Shown one piece after another: positions 28,103 through 35,502 of a stretch of DNA of 35,502 nucleotides (its first letter is position 1; each line of letters starts with the position of its first letter). Below the pieces are notes generated by a model that was not told the DNA's origin, did no database searches, and worked only from the letters and a program-made list of their open reading frames with translations. The translations under genes were made by a program, and so were the position numbers. This DNA is from Nitrosomonas sp. GTDB taxonomy: Bacteria; Pseudomonadota; Gammaproteobacteria; Burkholderiales; Nitrosomonadaceae. The stretch covers positions 1 to 35,502 of the forward strand of contig JADZAR010000006.1 of the NCBI GenBank assembly GCA_020852475.1, written 5' to 3'.

Positions 28103-28933
28103 TTATTGGCCGGCACACGTTCTTTCCCGCAGCATGCGAACAATCCACCAGATTGCCAGCGCTGCTATCAAATGCTTCAACGTGTGACCGCTGGCTATCT
28201 GTCCCAGAGTGAAAATCTGCTGATCAAATGTTTCAGCTACTTTTGCCAGCGCGTAAAACCCAATGGCCTGGAGTACCATGTTGCCGTGCGTGTAAGCGGT
28301 GGGCAGCATCAGACTCAGGAGTGCTATGAGCAATAATGAATAAAACTGTATGACAATATAAAAATTCAGATTGCCGGTACCCTGTTGCTCGCTCCAGTAC
28401 CAATACAATACGCTTGCTGCGCCTATTGACACAAGTGCCGGTAATAAATGGAATCCAAGCCTGGAATCGATACGTTCAGACAGCGTCGCAGCAAGCAGCG
28501 CCATAATACCGATTGCAATGGGTAGGCGATCCCAGAGCAGCGCCGCGTTATCGGGACGCCAATGGTAACAGGCCGATCCCAGGGCGGTCATGATAATGCT
28601 GAGAAAAAAAATCCGGTACGCCCACACTTCCGCGGCATTTTTAAACGGCTGCCGATCGAATTCATGTTTACTGTCTGCTGCATGTCGAAGACAAAACAGA
28701 CCTGCGATTCCGCTGAACATGATGGCAAAGTTGGAAGCCACATTCATGAAATTAGGAATGCCCAGCAGCAATCGCTGATCAGCGAATCCGTGGTAATCAT
28801 GGGGCTGTGCAATCGGCGGCAGTACAGCTGCGAGCAGTATCATAAAAACAGAACATGCGCACAGAAAATATAATAGTCGCGGTGTCTCTCGATTCAGTTT
28901 GTGTAGATCCTTTTTATGATCGGTTTCAATCAT
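28103..28933 (-). CDS. Ceramidase-like (CREST superfamily) membrane hydrolase
   Basis: A 276-residue protein with about seven membrane helices. CREST-superfamily metal-hydrolase residues are recognisable: S120 and H124 in GSACYH, D135 in LLWDRLP, and a C-terminal HxxxH (H250, H254) in SGHTLKHLI. This is the pattern of alkaline ceramidases, PAQR receptors and relatives. The real substrate is unknown, as sphingolipids are not typical of these bacteria. The ATG at 28933 overlaps the radA stop by 8 nt, implying translational coupling; the frame is open to 29041 but that part lies inside radA. Confidence 0.75.
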   Translation of the reverse strand: MIETDHKKDLHKLNRETPRLLYFLCACSVFMILLAAVLPPIAQPHDYHGFADQRLLLGIPNFMNVASNFAIMFSGIAGLFCLRHAADSKHEFDRQPFKNAAEVWAYRIFFLSIIMTALGSACYHWRPDNAALLWDRLPIAIGIMALLAATLSERIDSRLGFHLLPALVSIGAASVLYWYWSEQQGTGNLNFYIVIQFYSLLLIALLSLMLPTAYTHGNMVLQAIGFYALAKVAETFDQQIFTLGQIASGHTLKHLIAALAIWWIVRMLRERTCAGQ

Positions 28934-30278
28934 ACATCCGGTCAACAGCGTCATGTACATTTTTGACAGCGATGATTTCCATACCGGCGATGGACTGTTT
29001 CGGTTTGTTCGCCTGAGGAATGATGGCGCGGGAAAATCCAAGTTTGGCGGCTTCCTTTAATCGCTCCTGTCCGCGCTGAACGGGACGGACTTCACCTGCG
29101 AGTCCCACTTCGCCGATAACCACCATTTTTTCCGCCAACGGTTTGTTCTTCAGCGAAGAGACAATGGCCAGTAAAATGGCCAGATCCGCCCCAGGTTCCG
29201 CAATTTTGACGCCACCGACAGCGTTGACGAAAACATCCTGGTCAAAACAGGGAATACCGGCATGACGGTGCAACACGGCCAGCAGCATGGCTAACCGGTT
29301 TTGTTCCAGACCAACGCATAAACGTTTGGAATGCGGTGCGCGCGCCTCGTCGACAAGGGCTTGTATTTCAACCAGCAGCGGGCGCGTGCCTTCCTGCGTC
29401 ACCATGACACATGAGCCGGCCACCTGACCACCATGATGCGACAGAAATAAAGCCGATGGATTTTTGACTTCGCGCAGACCCTTCTCGCTCATGGCGAAGA
29501 CACCCAGCTCATTGACCGCGCCAAAACGGTTCTTGAAAGCGCGGATCAGGCGGAAGCTTGAATGCATATCGCCTTCGAAATACAAAACAGTATCAACCAT
29601 ATGCTCCAGAACGCGGGGTCCAGCCAGCGCGCCTTCTTTTGTCACATGACCGATGAGAATAATCGCAGTGCCGCTGGACTTGGCTTGTCGCGTGAGTTGC
29701 GCGGCACATTCGCGTACTTGCGCGACCGAGCCGGGGGCGGACTGAAGTGTTTCCGAATAAATCGTTTGAATCGAGTCAATTACAGCTACGCGGGGTTGAT
29801 GCTCAGTCAACACCTGCTGTATTTTTCCCAGCTGTATCTCTGCGAGGAGCGGTACGGATTGAACATTGAGTGCAAGTCTTCTGGCGCGAAGCGCTATCTG
29901 TTGGGCGGATTCTTCGCCACTGACATACAGTACTTTGCAGTCAATAGACATTTGCGCCAGCGCTTGCAGTAATAAGGTGGATTTACCGATACCCGGATCA
30001 CCGCCGAGCAACACAACGCCGCCGCGCACCATGCCGCCGCCGAGTACGCGATCCAGTTCGGAAATGCCGGTGGAATAGCGCGGTTCTTCCTGCGTTTCAA
30101 TATCACACAGGTTTTGTAGCTGGTCAGTATCGGATACCGGGCTGAAACGTGAAACTTCTTTCCCGGTCACGGTTTCAACAAGCGTATTCCATGACTGGCA
30201 GTGCGGACACTGACCCTGCCATTTCAAAGTTTGTCCGCCGCATTCGGTGCATACATAAACTGATTTTTGTTTAACCAT
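28926..30278 (-). CDS. radA: DNA repair protein RadA
   Basis: RadA helps branch migration in recombinational repair. The 450-residue protein starts with a zinc finger of four cysteines (10, 13, 24, 27), then a RecA-like ATPase with Walker A GGDPGIGKST (92-101) and the RadA signature KNRFG (249-253), and a Lon-protease-like C-terminal domain (PLLVEIQALVDEA). The ATG at 30278 gives the usual MVKQKSVYVCTECGG-type start; a CTG two codons earlier is ignored. It lies 33 nt after rfbC on the same strand. Confidence 0.96.
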   Translation of the reverse strand: MVKQKSVYVCTECGGQTLKWQGQCPHCQSWNTLVETVTGKEVSRFSPVSDTDQLQNLCDIETQEEPRYSTGISELDRVLGGGMVRGGVVLLGGDPGIGKSTLLLQALAQMSIDCKVLYVSGEESAQQIALRARRLALNVQSVPLLAEIQLGKIQQVLTEHQPRVAVIDSIQTIYSETLQSAPGSVAQVRECAAQLTRQAKSSGTAIILIGHVTKEGALAGPRVLEHMVDTVLYFEGDMHSSFRLIRAFKNRFGAVNELGVFAMSEKGLREVKNPSALFLSHHGGQVAGSCVMVTQEGTRPLLVEIQALVDEARAPHSKRLCVGLEQNRLAMLLAVLHRHAGIPCFDQDVFVNAVGGVKIAEPGADLAILLAIVSSLKNKPLAEKMVVIGEVGLAGEVRPVQRGQERLKEAAKLGFSRAIIPQANKPKQSIAGMEIIAVKNVHDAVDRMYD

Positions 30279-30311
30279 CAGCAATCCGCCAGGCGATAGG
30301 GAGACAGCAAG

Positions 30312-30869
30312 TTATGCTTGGTTATTCGTATAGACTTCCGCCGTTTTGAATGATTTGCCCTGCGCATCCTTGGCGGAAAGCGCAGGTTCCCCGTCAATAG
30401 GCCAATCAATGGCGAGTGTGAGATCGTTCCAGATAATGCAGCGCTCATGTTCAGGCGCCCAATAATCAGTAGTCTGATACAGAAATTCGGCATAATCCGA
30501 AAGCACGACAAAACCGTGCGCGAACCCTTCCGGTATCCAGAGCTGCTTTTTGTTCTCGGCGCTCAGTATCTCACCCACCCATTGGCCAAAAGTCGGCGAA
30601 GCATGGCGCAGATCAACTGCTACATCGTATACTTCGCCCGCGACGACGCGCACAAGTTTGCCTTGCGGTTGCCTTATTTGGTAATGCAGGCCGCGCAATA
30701 CATTTTTCACCGAGCGGGAGTGATTGTTTTGCACGAAAGCTACATGCCTGCCGATGATTTGATCAAATTGCCGTTGATTAAAACTCTCATAGAAAAAACC
30801 ACGCGTATCGCCAAAAACGCTGGGTTGCAGAAGATAAACATCGGTTATTGCCAGTGGTGTCGCATTCAT
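30312..30869 (-). CDS. rfbC: dTDP-4-dehydrorhamnose 3,5-epimerase
   Basis: RmlC, the third enzyme of dTDP-rhamnose synthesis, epimerises the sugar at C3 and C5. The 185 residues match the usual length exactly. Cupin-fold catalytic residues are present: H62 in RGLHYQ, K71 in QGKLVRV, and Y131 in FLYQTTDYW. The ATG at 30869 gives the typical start (MNATPLAITDVYLLQP); the frame is open much further upstream inside rfbA but that part has no RmlC character. It follows rfbA by 13 nt. Confidence 0.95.
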   Translation of the reverse strand: MNATPLAITDVYLLQPSVFGDTRGFFYESFNQRQFDQIIGRHVAFVQNNHSRSVKNVLRGLHYQIRQPQGKLVRVVAGEVYDVAVDLRHASPTFGQWVGEILSAENKKQLWIPEGFAHGFVVLSDYAEFLYQTTDYWAPEHERCIIWNDLTLAIDWPIDGEPALSAKDAQGKSFKTAEVYTNNQA

Positions 30870-30882
30870 GGTTGCAGGCTCT

Positions 30883-31809
30883 TTAATATTTACGTTTGAG
30901 GACTTGCAGCAGATATTGACCGTAACCGTTCTTCGCCAGGGGCGCTGCGAGCACTTCCAGCTGTGCGGCGTCAATCCAGCCCTGATGGAAAGCAATTTCT
31001 TCCGGGCAGGCAATTTTCAATCCCTGCCTATGCTCTATCGTCGCTACAAAATGACTTGCTTCGAGCAATGATTCGTGCGTTCCGGTATCCAGCCAGGCAT
31101 AACCGCGTCCCATGATTTCAACATTCAGCGTTGACTGCTCCATATAAATCCGGTTTACATCCGTGATTTCCAGTTCATTGCGATGCGAAGGCTTGATGCT
31201 TTTTGCGTAATCAATAACGTTACGATCATAAAAATATAATCCGGTCACGGCATAGTTTGATTTCGGATTCAGTGGTTTCTCCTCCAAACTTAGCACCTGC
31301 CCCTGTGCATCAAACTCCACTACGCCGTAACGTTCGGGATCCTGCACATGATAAGCGAAGACACTGGCGCCGGATGTTTTTTGCATGGCGTTGGTCAGCA
31401 AGTGGCAAAAATCATGACCATAGAAAATATTGTCGCCCAGAACAAGCGCTGAACAATCATTACCGATGAAAGATTCGCCGATGAGAAAAGCCTGCGCCAG
31501 CCCGCCCGGCTCGGGTTGAATCGCATAAGCGATATTCAATCCCCATTGATGCCCGTTACCGAGCAGCAATTCATAATCGGCGATATCCTGCGGCGTTGAT
31601 ATAATCAACAGATCGCGTATACCGGCAAGCATCAGCGTACTGAGCGGATAATAAACCATGGGCTTGTCGAAAACCGGTAACAGCTGTTTGGAAACGGCCT
31701 TGGTCACCGGGTAAAGTCTTGTGCCCGAACCTCCGGCAAGCACAATGCCTTTGCGCTGTGGCGTGTGCTGTTGAATGCTATTTTCTCCGGTCGGTTGTGT
31801 TGATTGCAT
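30883..31809 (-). CDS. rfbA: Glucose-1-phosphate thymidylyltransferase
   Basis: RmlA, the first enzyme of dTDP-rhamnose synthesis, joins dTTP and glucose-1-phosphate. The 308-residue protein has [20 protein letters not shown] (26-45), [10 protein letters not shown], and [19 protein letters not shown]. It carries an N-terminal extension of about 18 residues over the E. coli protein. ATG at 31809 is the likely start, with a GTG just before. It is the first gene of the run rfbA-rfbC-radA. rfbB and rfbD are not in the window. Confidence 0.95.
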   Translation of the reverse strand: MQSTQPTGENSIQQHTPQRKGIVLAGGSGTRLYPVTKAVSKQLLPVFDKPMVYYPLSTLMLAGIRDLLIISTPQDIADYELLLGNGHQWGLNIAYAIQPEPGGLAQAFLIGESFIGNDCSALVLGDNIFYGHDFCHLLTNAMQKTSGASVFAYHVQDPERYGVVEFDAQGQVLSLEEKPLNPKSNYAVTGLYFYDRNVIDYAKSIKPSHRNELEITDVNRIYMEQSTLNVEIMGRGYAWLDTGTHESLLEASHFVATIEHRQGLKIACPEEIAFHQGWIDAAQLEVLAAPLAKNGYGQYLLQVLKRKY

Positions 31810-32046
31810 CACTTTGTTTATTCCGTTAAATCAGAACCCTGCGACAGGGTATGCGAGTAGATGTCAAGTTCAGATGCGCGCGTCGGGTGCTGACCAAAAT
31901 GAGCAGCATGCGTGATTTCACTGACTGATTAAGTGAAATGCGCATTGTACTATATCTGTGCAGCAAAACTTGCAGCTTGAATCGCTACTTCTGACTTAAA
32001 ATAAGACATCACAATGAGAGACGTTAAATAAATCGCAGGCTTTTTC
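31810..32046. other. Divergent promoter region
   Basis: This gap separates rfbA (-) from the ABC-exporter-like gene (+) and must hold promoters for both. On the - strand a TACAAT (about 31945-31950) could be a -10 for rfbA, with no good -35. No gene was found. Confidence 0.3.
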
Positions 32047-33747
32047 ATGATTCAAGCACACTATTACCAGCGTCTTGCAAGAATGATGGCAGCCTGCAAG
32101 CATTTTTTTTTCTGGGCTGCGCTGACCATGATAGCCATGGCGGTAACAATGGCCATCCTGCCGATACAAATTCAGCGTATCCTGCACGCCGCTTTTATCG
32201 AGCAGAACGAATCATGCGCGCAAACTGCGCTGCTCGTTTTTATTGTACTTATCATTATTTATAGTGTTTCCGGATATGTCGGTCAGTACTGGATGAGAAA
32301 AGCAGACAAGCAGCTCGTTGTGCAATTGAACAGCGCATTGTTTGACAAACTGCTTCATCTGCCCGTGCGGTATTGTCAGTCCGTGAACGAGAGTCATACC
32401 GCTCAGGCGGCATTGCACCATGCCCGGTTGATATCGAAGACAAGCATGCAAGCACTGACGGTATTGATGCGGGATACGCTCGTCGTTGCAGGACTGATTG
32501 CATGCCTTTTTTATTTGAACAGGGAAATTGCGATACTGATTTGCCTGCTGATTCCTTTTGTTTTTCTGATGTTTCAGGTGATAACCGGTCAGCAAAAACA
32601 CTATCTTGATGCCGGTATGCAAAACGCCGAGCCCGATAATACCGAACTGGCAGGCCGTCTGCGTCATTGTTTCGAGAACTTTCGCCATATTCAACTACTT
32701 GGCGGACAACAGCAGGAATGCCGGCATTTCGACAGTACCGTCCAATCCATCCTGAACAGCGAGAATCAGCAAAATGACTATAAGGCGTTCGTGACAATGC
32801 TCTGTCAGTTATTGATTGTCCTGATCACCATAGCGATGGCTTATTTGCTCATGCAACAGGTTATTGACAAGACATTATCAATTGACCAGGCTGGTGCCTT
32901 TGTCGCCATCATGCTGCTGATGATAATGCCCGTCAGTCGTCTGGCCGGAGTGTCCCGTGTACCTGGATTGATGCAGCGACAACTGGAACAATTATTTTTA
33001 TTGCTCGATCTGCCCGCAGCATCAGCGCATGGCACTGTCAGCTTAACTGAAGTACGTGGAGAGTTAACGCTGAATCAAGTGCATGTACAGTGCAGTAAAA
33101 AAGTGTTTTGCCGGCCTTATACGCTCGATCTGATCATCAGGCCAGGAGAGACCATCGCCCTGGTTGTTGACGACGGTGCTGCAAGATTACTGCTCATGGA
33201 TTTGTTGCTGGGCTTCAGCCTACCGGCAGCGGGTGAGATAAAACTGGACGGACAGGATTACGGCCAGATCAGGCGTTGCGATTTGCTTGCGCAGTTTGCG
33301 GTCATTTCCGGTATTCCGGTTATTCTCAACGATCGTATCGCCGGCAATATCGCTTATGGCGATACCGGTTGCGCGCATGAAGCGGGCATTATGCAGGCAA
33401 TCCAGGCAACCGGGGTCGCGGATTTTGTGCGTGACATGCCGGAGGGTCTGCAAACACGAATCGATGACAGTGGCGCGAGCCTGACACGCAAGCAATGGCA
33501 GCTTGTTGCTGTCGCGCGTGCTTTTCTGAGAAATCCACCGATCCTGATCATCGATGATCTCTGGCCGCGGCATGCGCAGGAGTTGGCGGATGACGTATTC
33601 AAAGCGCTCGCGGTAGTGATGCGGAATCGCACAACGATTCTGCTGTTACCGGTTATGCCGACCTGTCGGGAAGGCATTGACCGGATTTTGCTGCTGGAAA
33701 CAGGAGAAATCGTTATTCCCGGTGAACCCAGTGAATCCCAACGATGA
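32047..33747 (+). CDS. ABC-exporter homologue with degenerate ATPase domain
   Basis: A 566-residue protein with the MsbA-type layout: six membrane helices in about 18-300 and a nucleotide-binding-domain-like half from about 335. The domain keeps its shape (GETIALV, GEIKLDGQDYGQIRR, NIAYGD, VAVARAFLRNPPILIID) but has lost its motifs. Walker A reads VDDGAARLL (lysine to Arg380, Ser/Thr to Leu). The Q-loop glutamine is gone, the signature SGGQ is TRKQ (480-483), the catalytic Glu is Asp504, and the switch histidine is lost (PVMPT). The frame is full length and uninterrupted, so this is not obvious decay. It probably cannot hydrolyse ATP. It lies beside rfbA. Confidence 0.8.
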   Translation: MIQAHYYQRLARMMAACKHFFFWAALTMIAMAVTMAILPIQIQRILHAAFIEQNESCAQTALLVFIVLIIIYSVSGYVGQYWMRKADKQLVVQLNSALFDKLLHLPVRYCQSVNESHTAQAALHHARLISKTSMQALTVLMRDTLVVAGLIACLFYLNREIAILICLLIPFVFLMFQVITGQQKHYLDAGMQNAEPDNTELAGRLRHCFENFRHIQLLGGQQQECRHFDSTVQSILNSENQQNDYKAFVTMLCQLLIVLITIAMAYLLMQQVIDKTLSIDQAGAFVAIMLLMIMPVSRLAGVSRVPGLMQRQLEQLFLLLDLPAASAHGTVSLTEVRGELTLNQVHVQCSKKVFCRPYTLDLIIRPGETIALVVDDGAARLLLMDLLLGFSLPAAGEIKLDGQDYGQIRRCDLLAQFAVISGIPVILNDRIAGNIAYGDTGCAHEAGIMQAIQATGVADFVRDMPEGLQTRIDDSGASLTRKQWQLVAVARAFLRNPPILIIDDLWPRHAQELADDVFKALAVVMRNRTTILLLPVMPTCREGIDRILLLETGEIVIPGEPSESQR

Positions 33748-33884
33748 AACGCTATGTGTCGGAATATTTCACACTTACTGCGTAGAGTAAACCGGAGTAG
33801 GGCAATAAAATGGACTCCCCTCCCACTCAACGGCATCGTAATGCCAAGCTAAAGATTTTAGTAATCAGGAAGCGGGAGGAGATG

Positions 33885-34902
33885 ATGGCTATAACATGTA
33901 TGGGAATTGATTTGGCGAAGCAGGTATTTCAGATTCATGGCGTAAACAAAGCGGGGAAGGTACAGCAACGTAAACAATTGCGCCGGTTGCAGATGTTGGG
34001 TTATTTTCGTGAATTGCCGCCTTGTTTGATTGGTATGGAAGCCTGCGGTAGCGCCCACTACTGGGCACGAGAACTAATCAAGTTAGGTCATGATGTTCGG
34101 TTGATGGCGCCGCAGTTTGTGAAACCTTGCGTGAAGAGTGGCAAGAACGATGCCAATGACGCGGAAGCGATCTGTGAAGCAGTTGGACGTCCGAGTATGC
34201 GCTTTGTTGCGATCAAGACGGTCGAGCAACAAGTCATACAGGCAGAACATCGCATCCGCTCACGGCTGGTCAAATCCCGCACGGCGTTAACCAATGAGAT
34301 ACGGGGTTTTCTGGCCGAGTTTGGAGTTATTGTGGCGAAGTCGTTAGGCCCGTTGCGAAAGGCGTTGCCTGATTTGCTGGAAGATGCTGAGAATGGATTG
34401 ACGGGGGAATTTTCGCGTGTTGCTGGCATGTTTGAGTGAGGAATTATGTGCACTGGATGATCGCATTGTAGTCTTTGGCGCCGGGCTTGCCCAAGCAGTC
34501 CGTGAAGACGATCGTATCAAACGGCTGTGTGAAGTTGAGGGAATTGGCCCGATTACCGCCAGTGCGATAGTCGCGGCAGTGGGTGATGGCACACAGTTCA
34601 ATAGCGGTCGGGATATGGCTGCATGCTTTGGATTGATACCGCTGCAGCATTCCAGCGGCGGCAAGAACAGACTAGGCAGGATAAGTAAGCGGGGTGACAA
34701 GTATATACGCATGCTACTGGTGCATGGCGTCCGTGCTGCGCTCAAAGCGCCCCAGAATAAAGAGGATGGCCGCAGTCGTTGGGTAAAAAACCTGGCTGTC
34801 CGACGTAACAAGAATATTGCAACGGTTGCATTAGCCAATAAGAATGCTCGTATCGCATGGTCAATATTGAGTCGTGGGGAAACTTGCCGGAAGACGGCAT
34901 AG
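33885..34902 (+). pseudogene. IS110-family transposase, frameshifted
   Basis: A DEDD-type transposase with an N-terminal RuvC-like domain (MGIDLAK, E in LIGMEACGSAHYW, KSGKNDANDAEAICEA) and a C-terminal Tnp_20 domain (EGIGPITASAIVAAVGDG, HSSGGKNRLGRISKRGDKY). The first part stops at 34439 and the second continues in the next frame from about 34417. Removing one T from the run of four at 34410-34413 restores a single frame (GEFRVLLACLSEEL), so an insertion of one T or a sequencing error is the simplest cause. Two adjacent ATGs at 33882 and 33885 follow GGAGGAG. Confidence 0.88.
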
Positions 34903-35192
34903 TAGATGAAGCATTTTCAGGGTAAAGACAGTAAATTTTGTTTGGTAGAGAGGAAAAGTCACTGGTAATTGCGTAGCAAAATGAATTGATGGCAAACAGG
35001 TCGGACCGGCGTAAATAATTCAGTCTTATCCATTGGCTCCCTGCCAGGAGCATCACAAGGCAAAGCCGCTAGGGCGATCTGAACTTTACGCGCGAAATCC
35101 ATCATGGCTCGGGTAGAGAAGCTACCCAACGAGAAACCGGATATACGGAAGCAGTTGCACCTTAAAACCATCACAAATTTTGCTTGCAAAAC
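34903..35192 (+). ncRNA. Candidate bridge RNA region of the IS110 element
   Basis: About 290 nt without a convincing gene lie between the transposase and the right inverted repeat. A clean stem-loop, GGGTAG, loop AGAAG, CTACCC, lies at 35111-35127. IS110-family elements encode a structured bridge RNA in a noncoding end that pairs with donor and target DNA; in the IS1111 group it lies after the transposase. The left end here is too short for such an RNA, so this side is the likely place. The fold was not computed, and the strand is assumed. Confidence 0.4.
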
Positions 35193-35332
35193 GGGAGGAG
35201 TCCATATATGGATAAGCACGGCGTCATCCACCATAGGAGCGATAGGGTGGCAGATTGGGGGTCGCAAGCTTGCCGCTGATCCGCTATTTTGATTTTTAGA
35301 GGCGTTCTGAGGTTTTTAGGTTTAACAGCCTG

Positions 35333-35502
35333 TTAATGCATGCTTTCACCGTTCGGCGTATATTCAGGCACCCATCGCGCCAGTTCCGCGCGTGCTTCGG
35401 CATCGTTCAGTGCTTTGATTTTCTCGAAACGCGTAATCAGCGCCGCCAGCCACTGTTCATTGACTTCGGGCGCCTGTGCGATGCGTAATTTTGCATGTGG
35501 CG
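35333..35502 (-). CDS. C-terminal part of a polysaccharide nucleotide-sugar epimerase/dehydratase
   Basis: A frame entering from the right edge ends with TAA at 35333. The visible 55 residues (HAKLRIAQAPEVNEQWLAAL, then RFEKIKALNDAEARAELARW, VPEYTPNGESMH) match the tail of CapD/WbpM-type nucleotide-sugar 4,6-dehydratases and epimerases, which commonly end in a VPEYxP motif. The start lies beyond the window. It fits a polysaccharide locus with rfbA and rfbC. Confidence 0.65.
   Translation of the reverse strand, partial: PHAKLRIAQAPEVNEQWLAALITRFEKIKALNDAEARAELARWVPEYTPNGESMH

Larger units (their letters stand above)
33810..35205 (+). mobile_element. IS110-family insertion sequence
   Basis: The element is bounded by imperfect inverted repeats. 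The left repeat is ATGGACTCCCCTCCC (33810-33824); the right one, read on the other strand, is ATGGACTCCTCCC (35193-35205). They share the outer nine bases and a TCCC. The true tips may lie a few bases outside, as in IS1111-type members. It carries one IS110 transposase gene split by a frameshift, with about 75 nt to its left and 290 nt of noncoding DNA to its right. It sits between the ABC-like gene and the C-terminal part of a sugar epimerase gene. Confidence 0.8.

Noticed and set aside
28934..29041. Upstream extension of the ceramidase-like frame
   Set aside because: It lies entirely inside radA and adds charged non-membrane residues without family character.
30870..31013. Upstream extension of rfbC
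   Set aside because: It overlaps rfbA; the RmlC family begins at ATG 30869.
35104..35292. Open frame crossing the right IS110 repeat
   Set aside because: It spans the element end and flanking DNA and shows no protein-like character.

Overview
The window looks like chromosomal DNA of an ammonia-oxidising betaproteobacterium, most likely Nitrosomonas or a close relative. The main evidence is the cluster at the left end: octaheme hydroxylamine oxidoreductase (hao), haoB, tetraheme cytochrome c554 (cycA) and the quinone-reducing tetraheme cytochrome cM552 (cycB). This set forms the hydroxylamine-to-quinone electron path of these bacteria. A chromosomal-type phosphoribulokinase fits an autotroph. 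The next block, thrS-infC-rpmI-rplT-pheS-pheT-ihfA-merR-tRNA-Pro, is standard proteobacterial synteny.

Layout. 1-4522 holds the hydroxylamine oxidation cluster on the + strand, with a good sigma70-type promoter before cycA. 4523-4805 holds a 40-nt nested palindrome and a strong terminator that ends only 11 nt before the next start codon, that of an unidentified multi-pass membrane protein (4806-5561). 5616-13416 is the translation block, with infC starting on a non-AUG codon. A tRNA-Pro(GGG) lies at 13488-13564. 13807-16859 carries surE, pcm, an nlpD-like lipoprotein gene and a YgfX-like gene. 16948-20315 (- strand) holds an exosortase-associated-type protein, an unknown membrane protein, and a tandemly duplicated two-gene module. 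Each copy of the module is a Gly/Tyr/Pro-rich exported protein with a conserved two-cysteine C-terminal motif plus a glycine-zipper lipoprotein. 20502-23735 has prkB and a UvrD-type helicase.

23837-25181 is gene-poor, with a small lipoprotein and remnants of two small genes, one broken by a single-base shift in a run of six A. 25182-28030 has two opposed c-di-GMP genes, a REC-EAL protein and a DUF484-like/GGDEF protein, with a tiny lipoprotein between them. The - strand run rfbA-rfbC-radA-ceramidase-like protein follows, the last overlapping radA. Divergent from rfbA is a full-length ABC-exporter homologue that has lost nearly every ATPase motif. The right end holds an IS110-family element with a one-base frameshift in its transposase gene and a long noncoding right end (candidate bridge RNA), then the C-terminal part of a probable nucleotide-sugar epimerase/dehydratase.

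Most notable: the motif-less ABC exporter, the duplicated surface-protein module, the IS110 element with its putative bridge RNA, the acidic tails on both cycA and cycB products, and terminator-like hairpins just before the starts of two genes. All calls come from reading the sequence; no database search was run.
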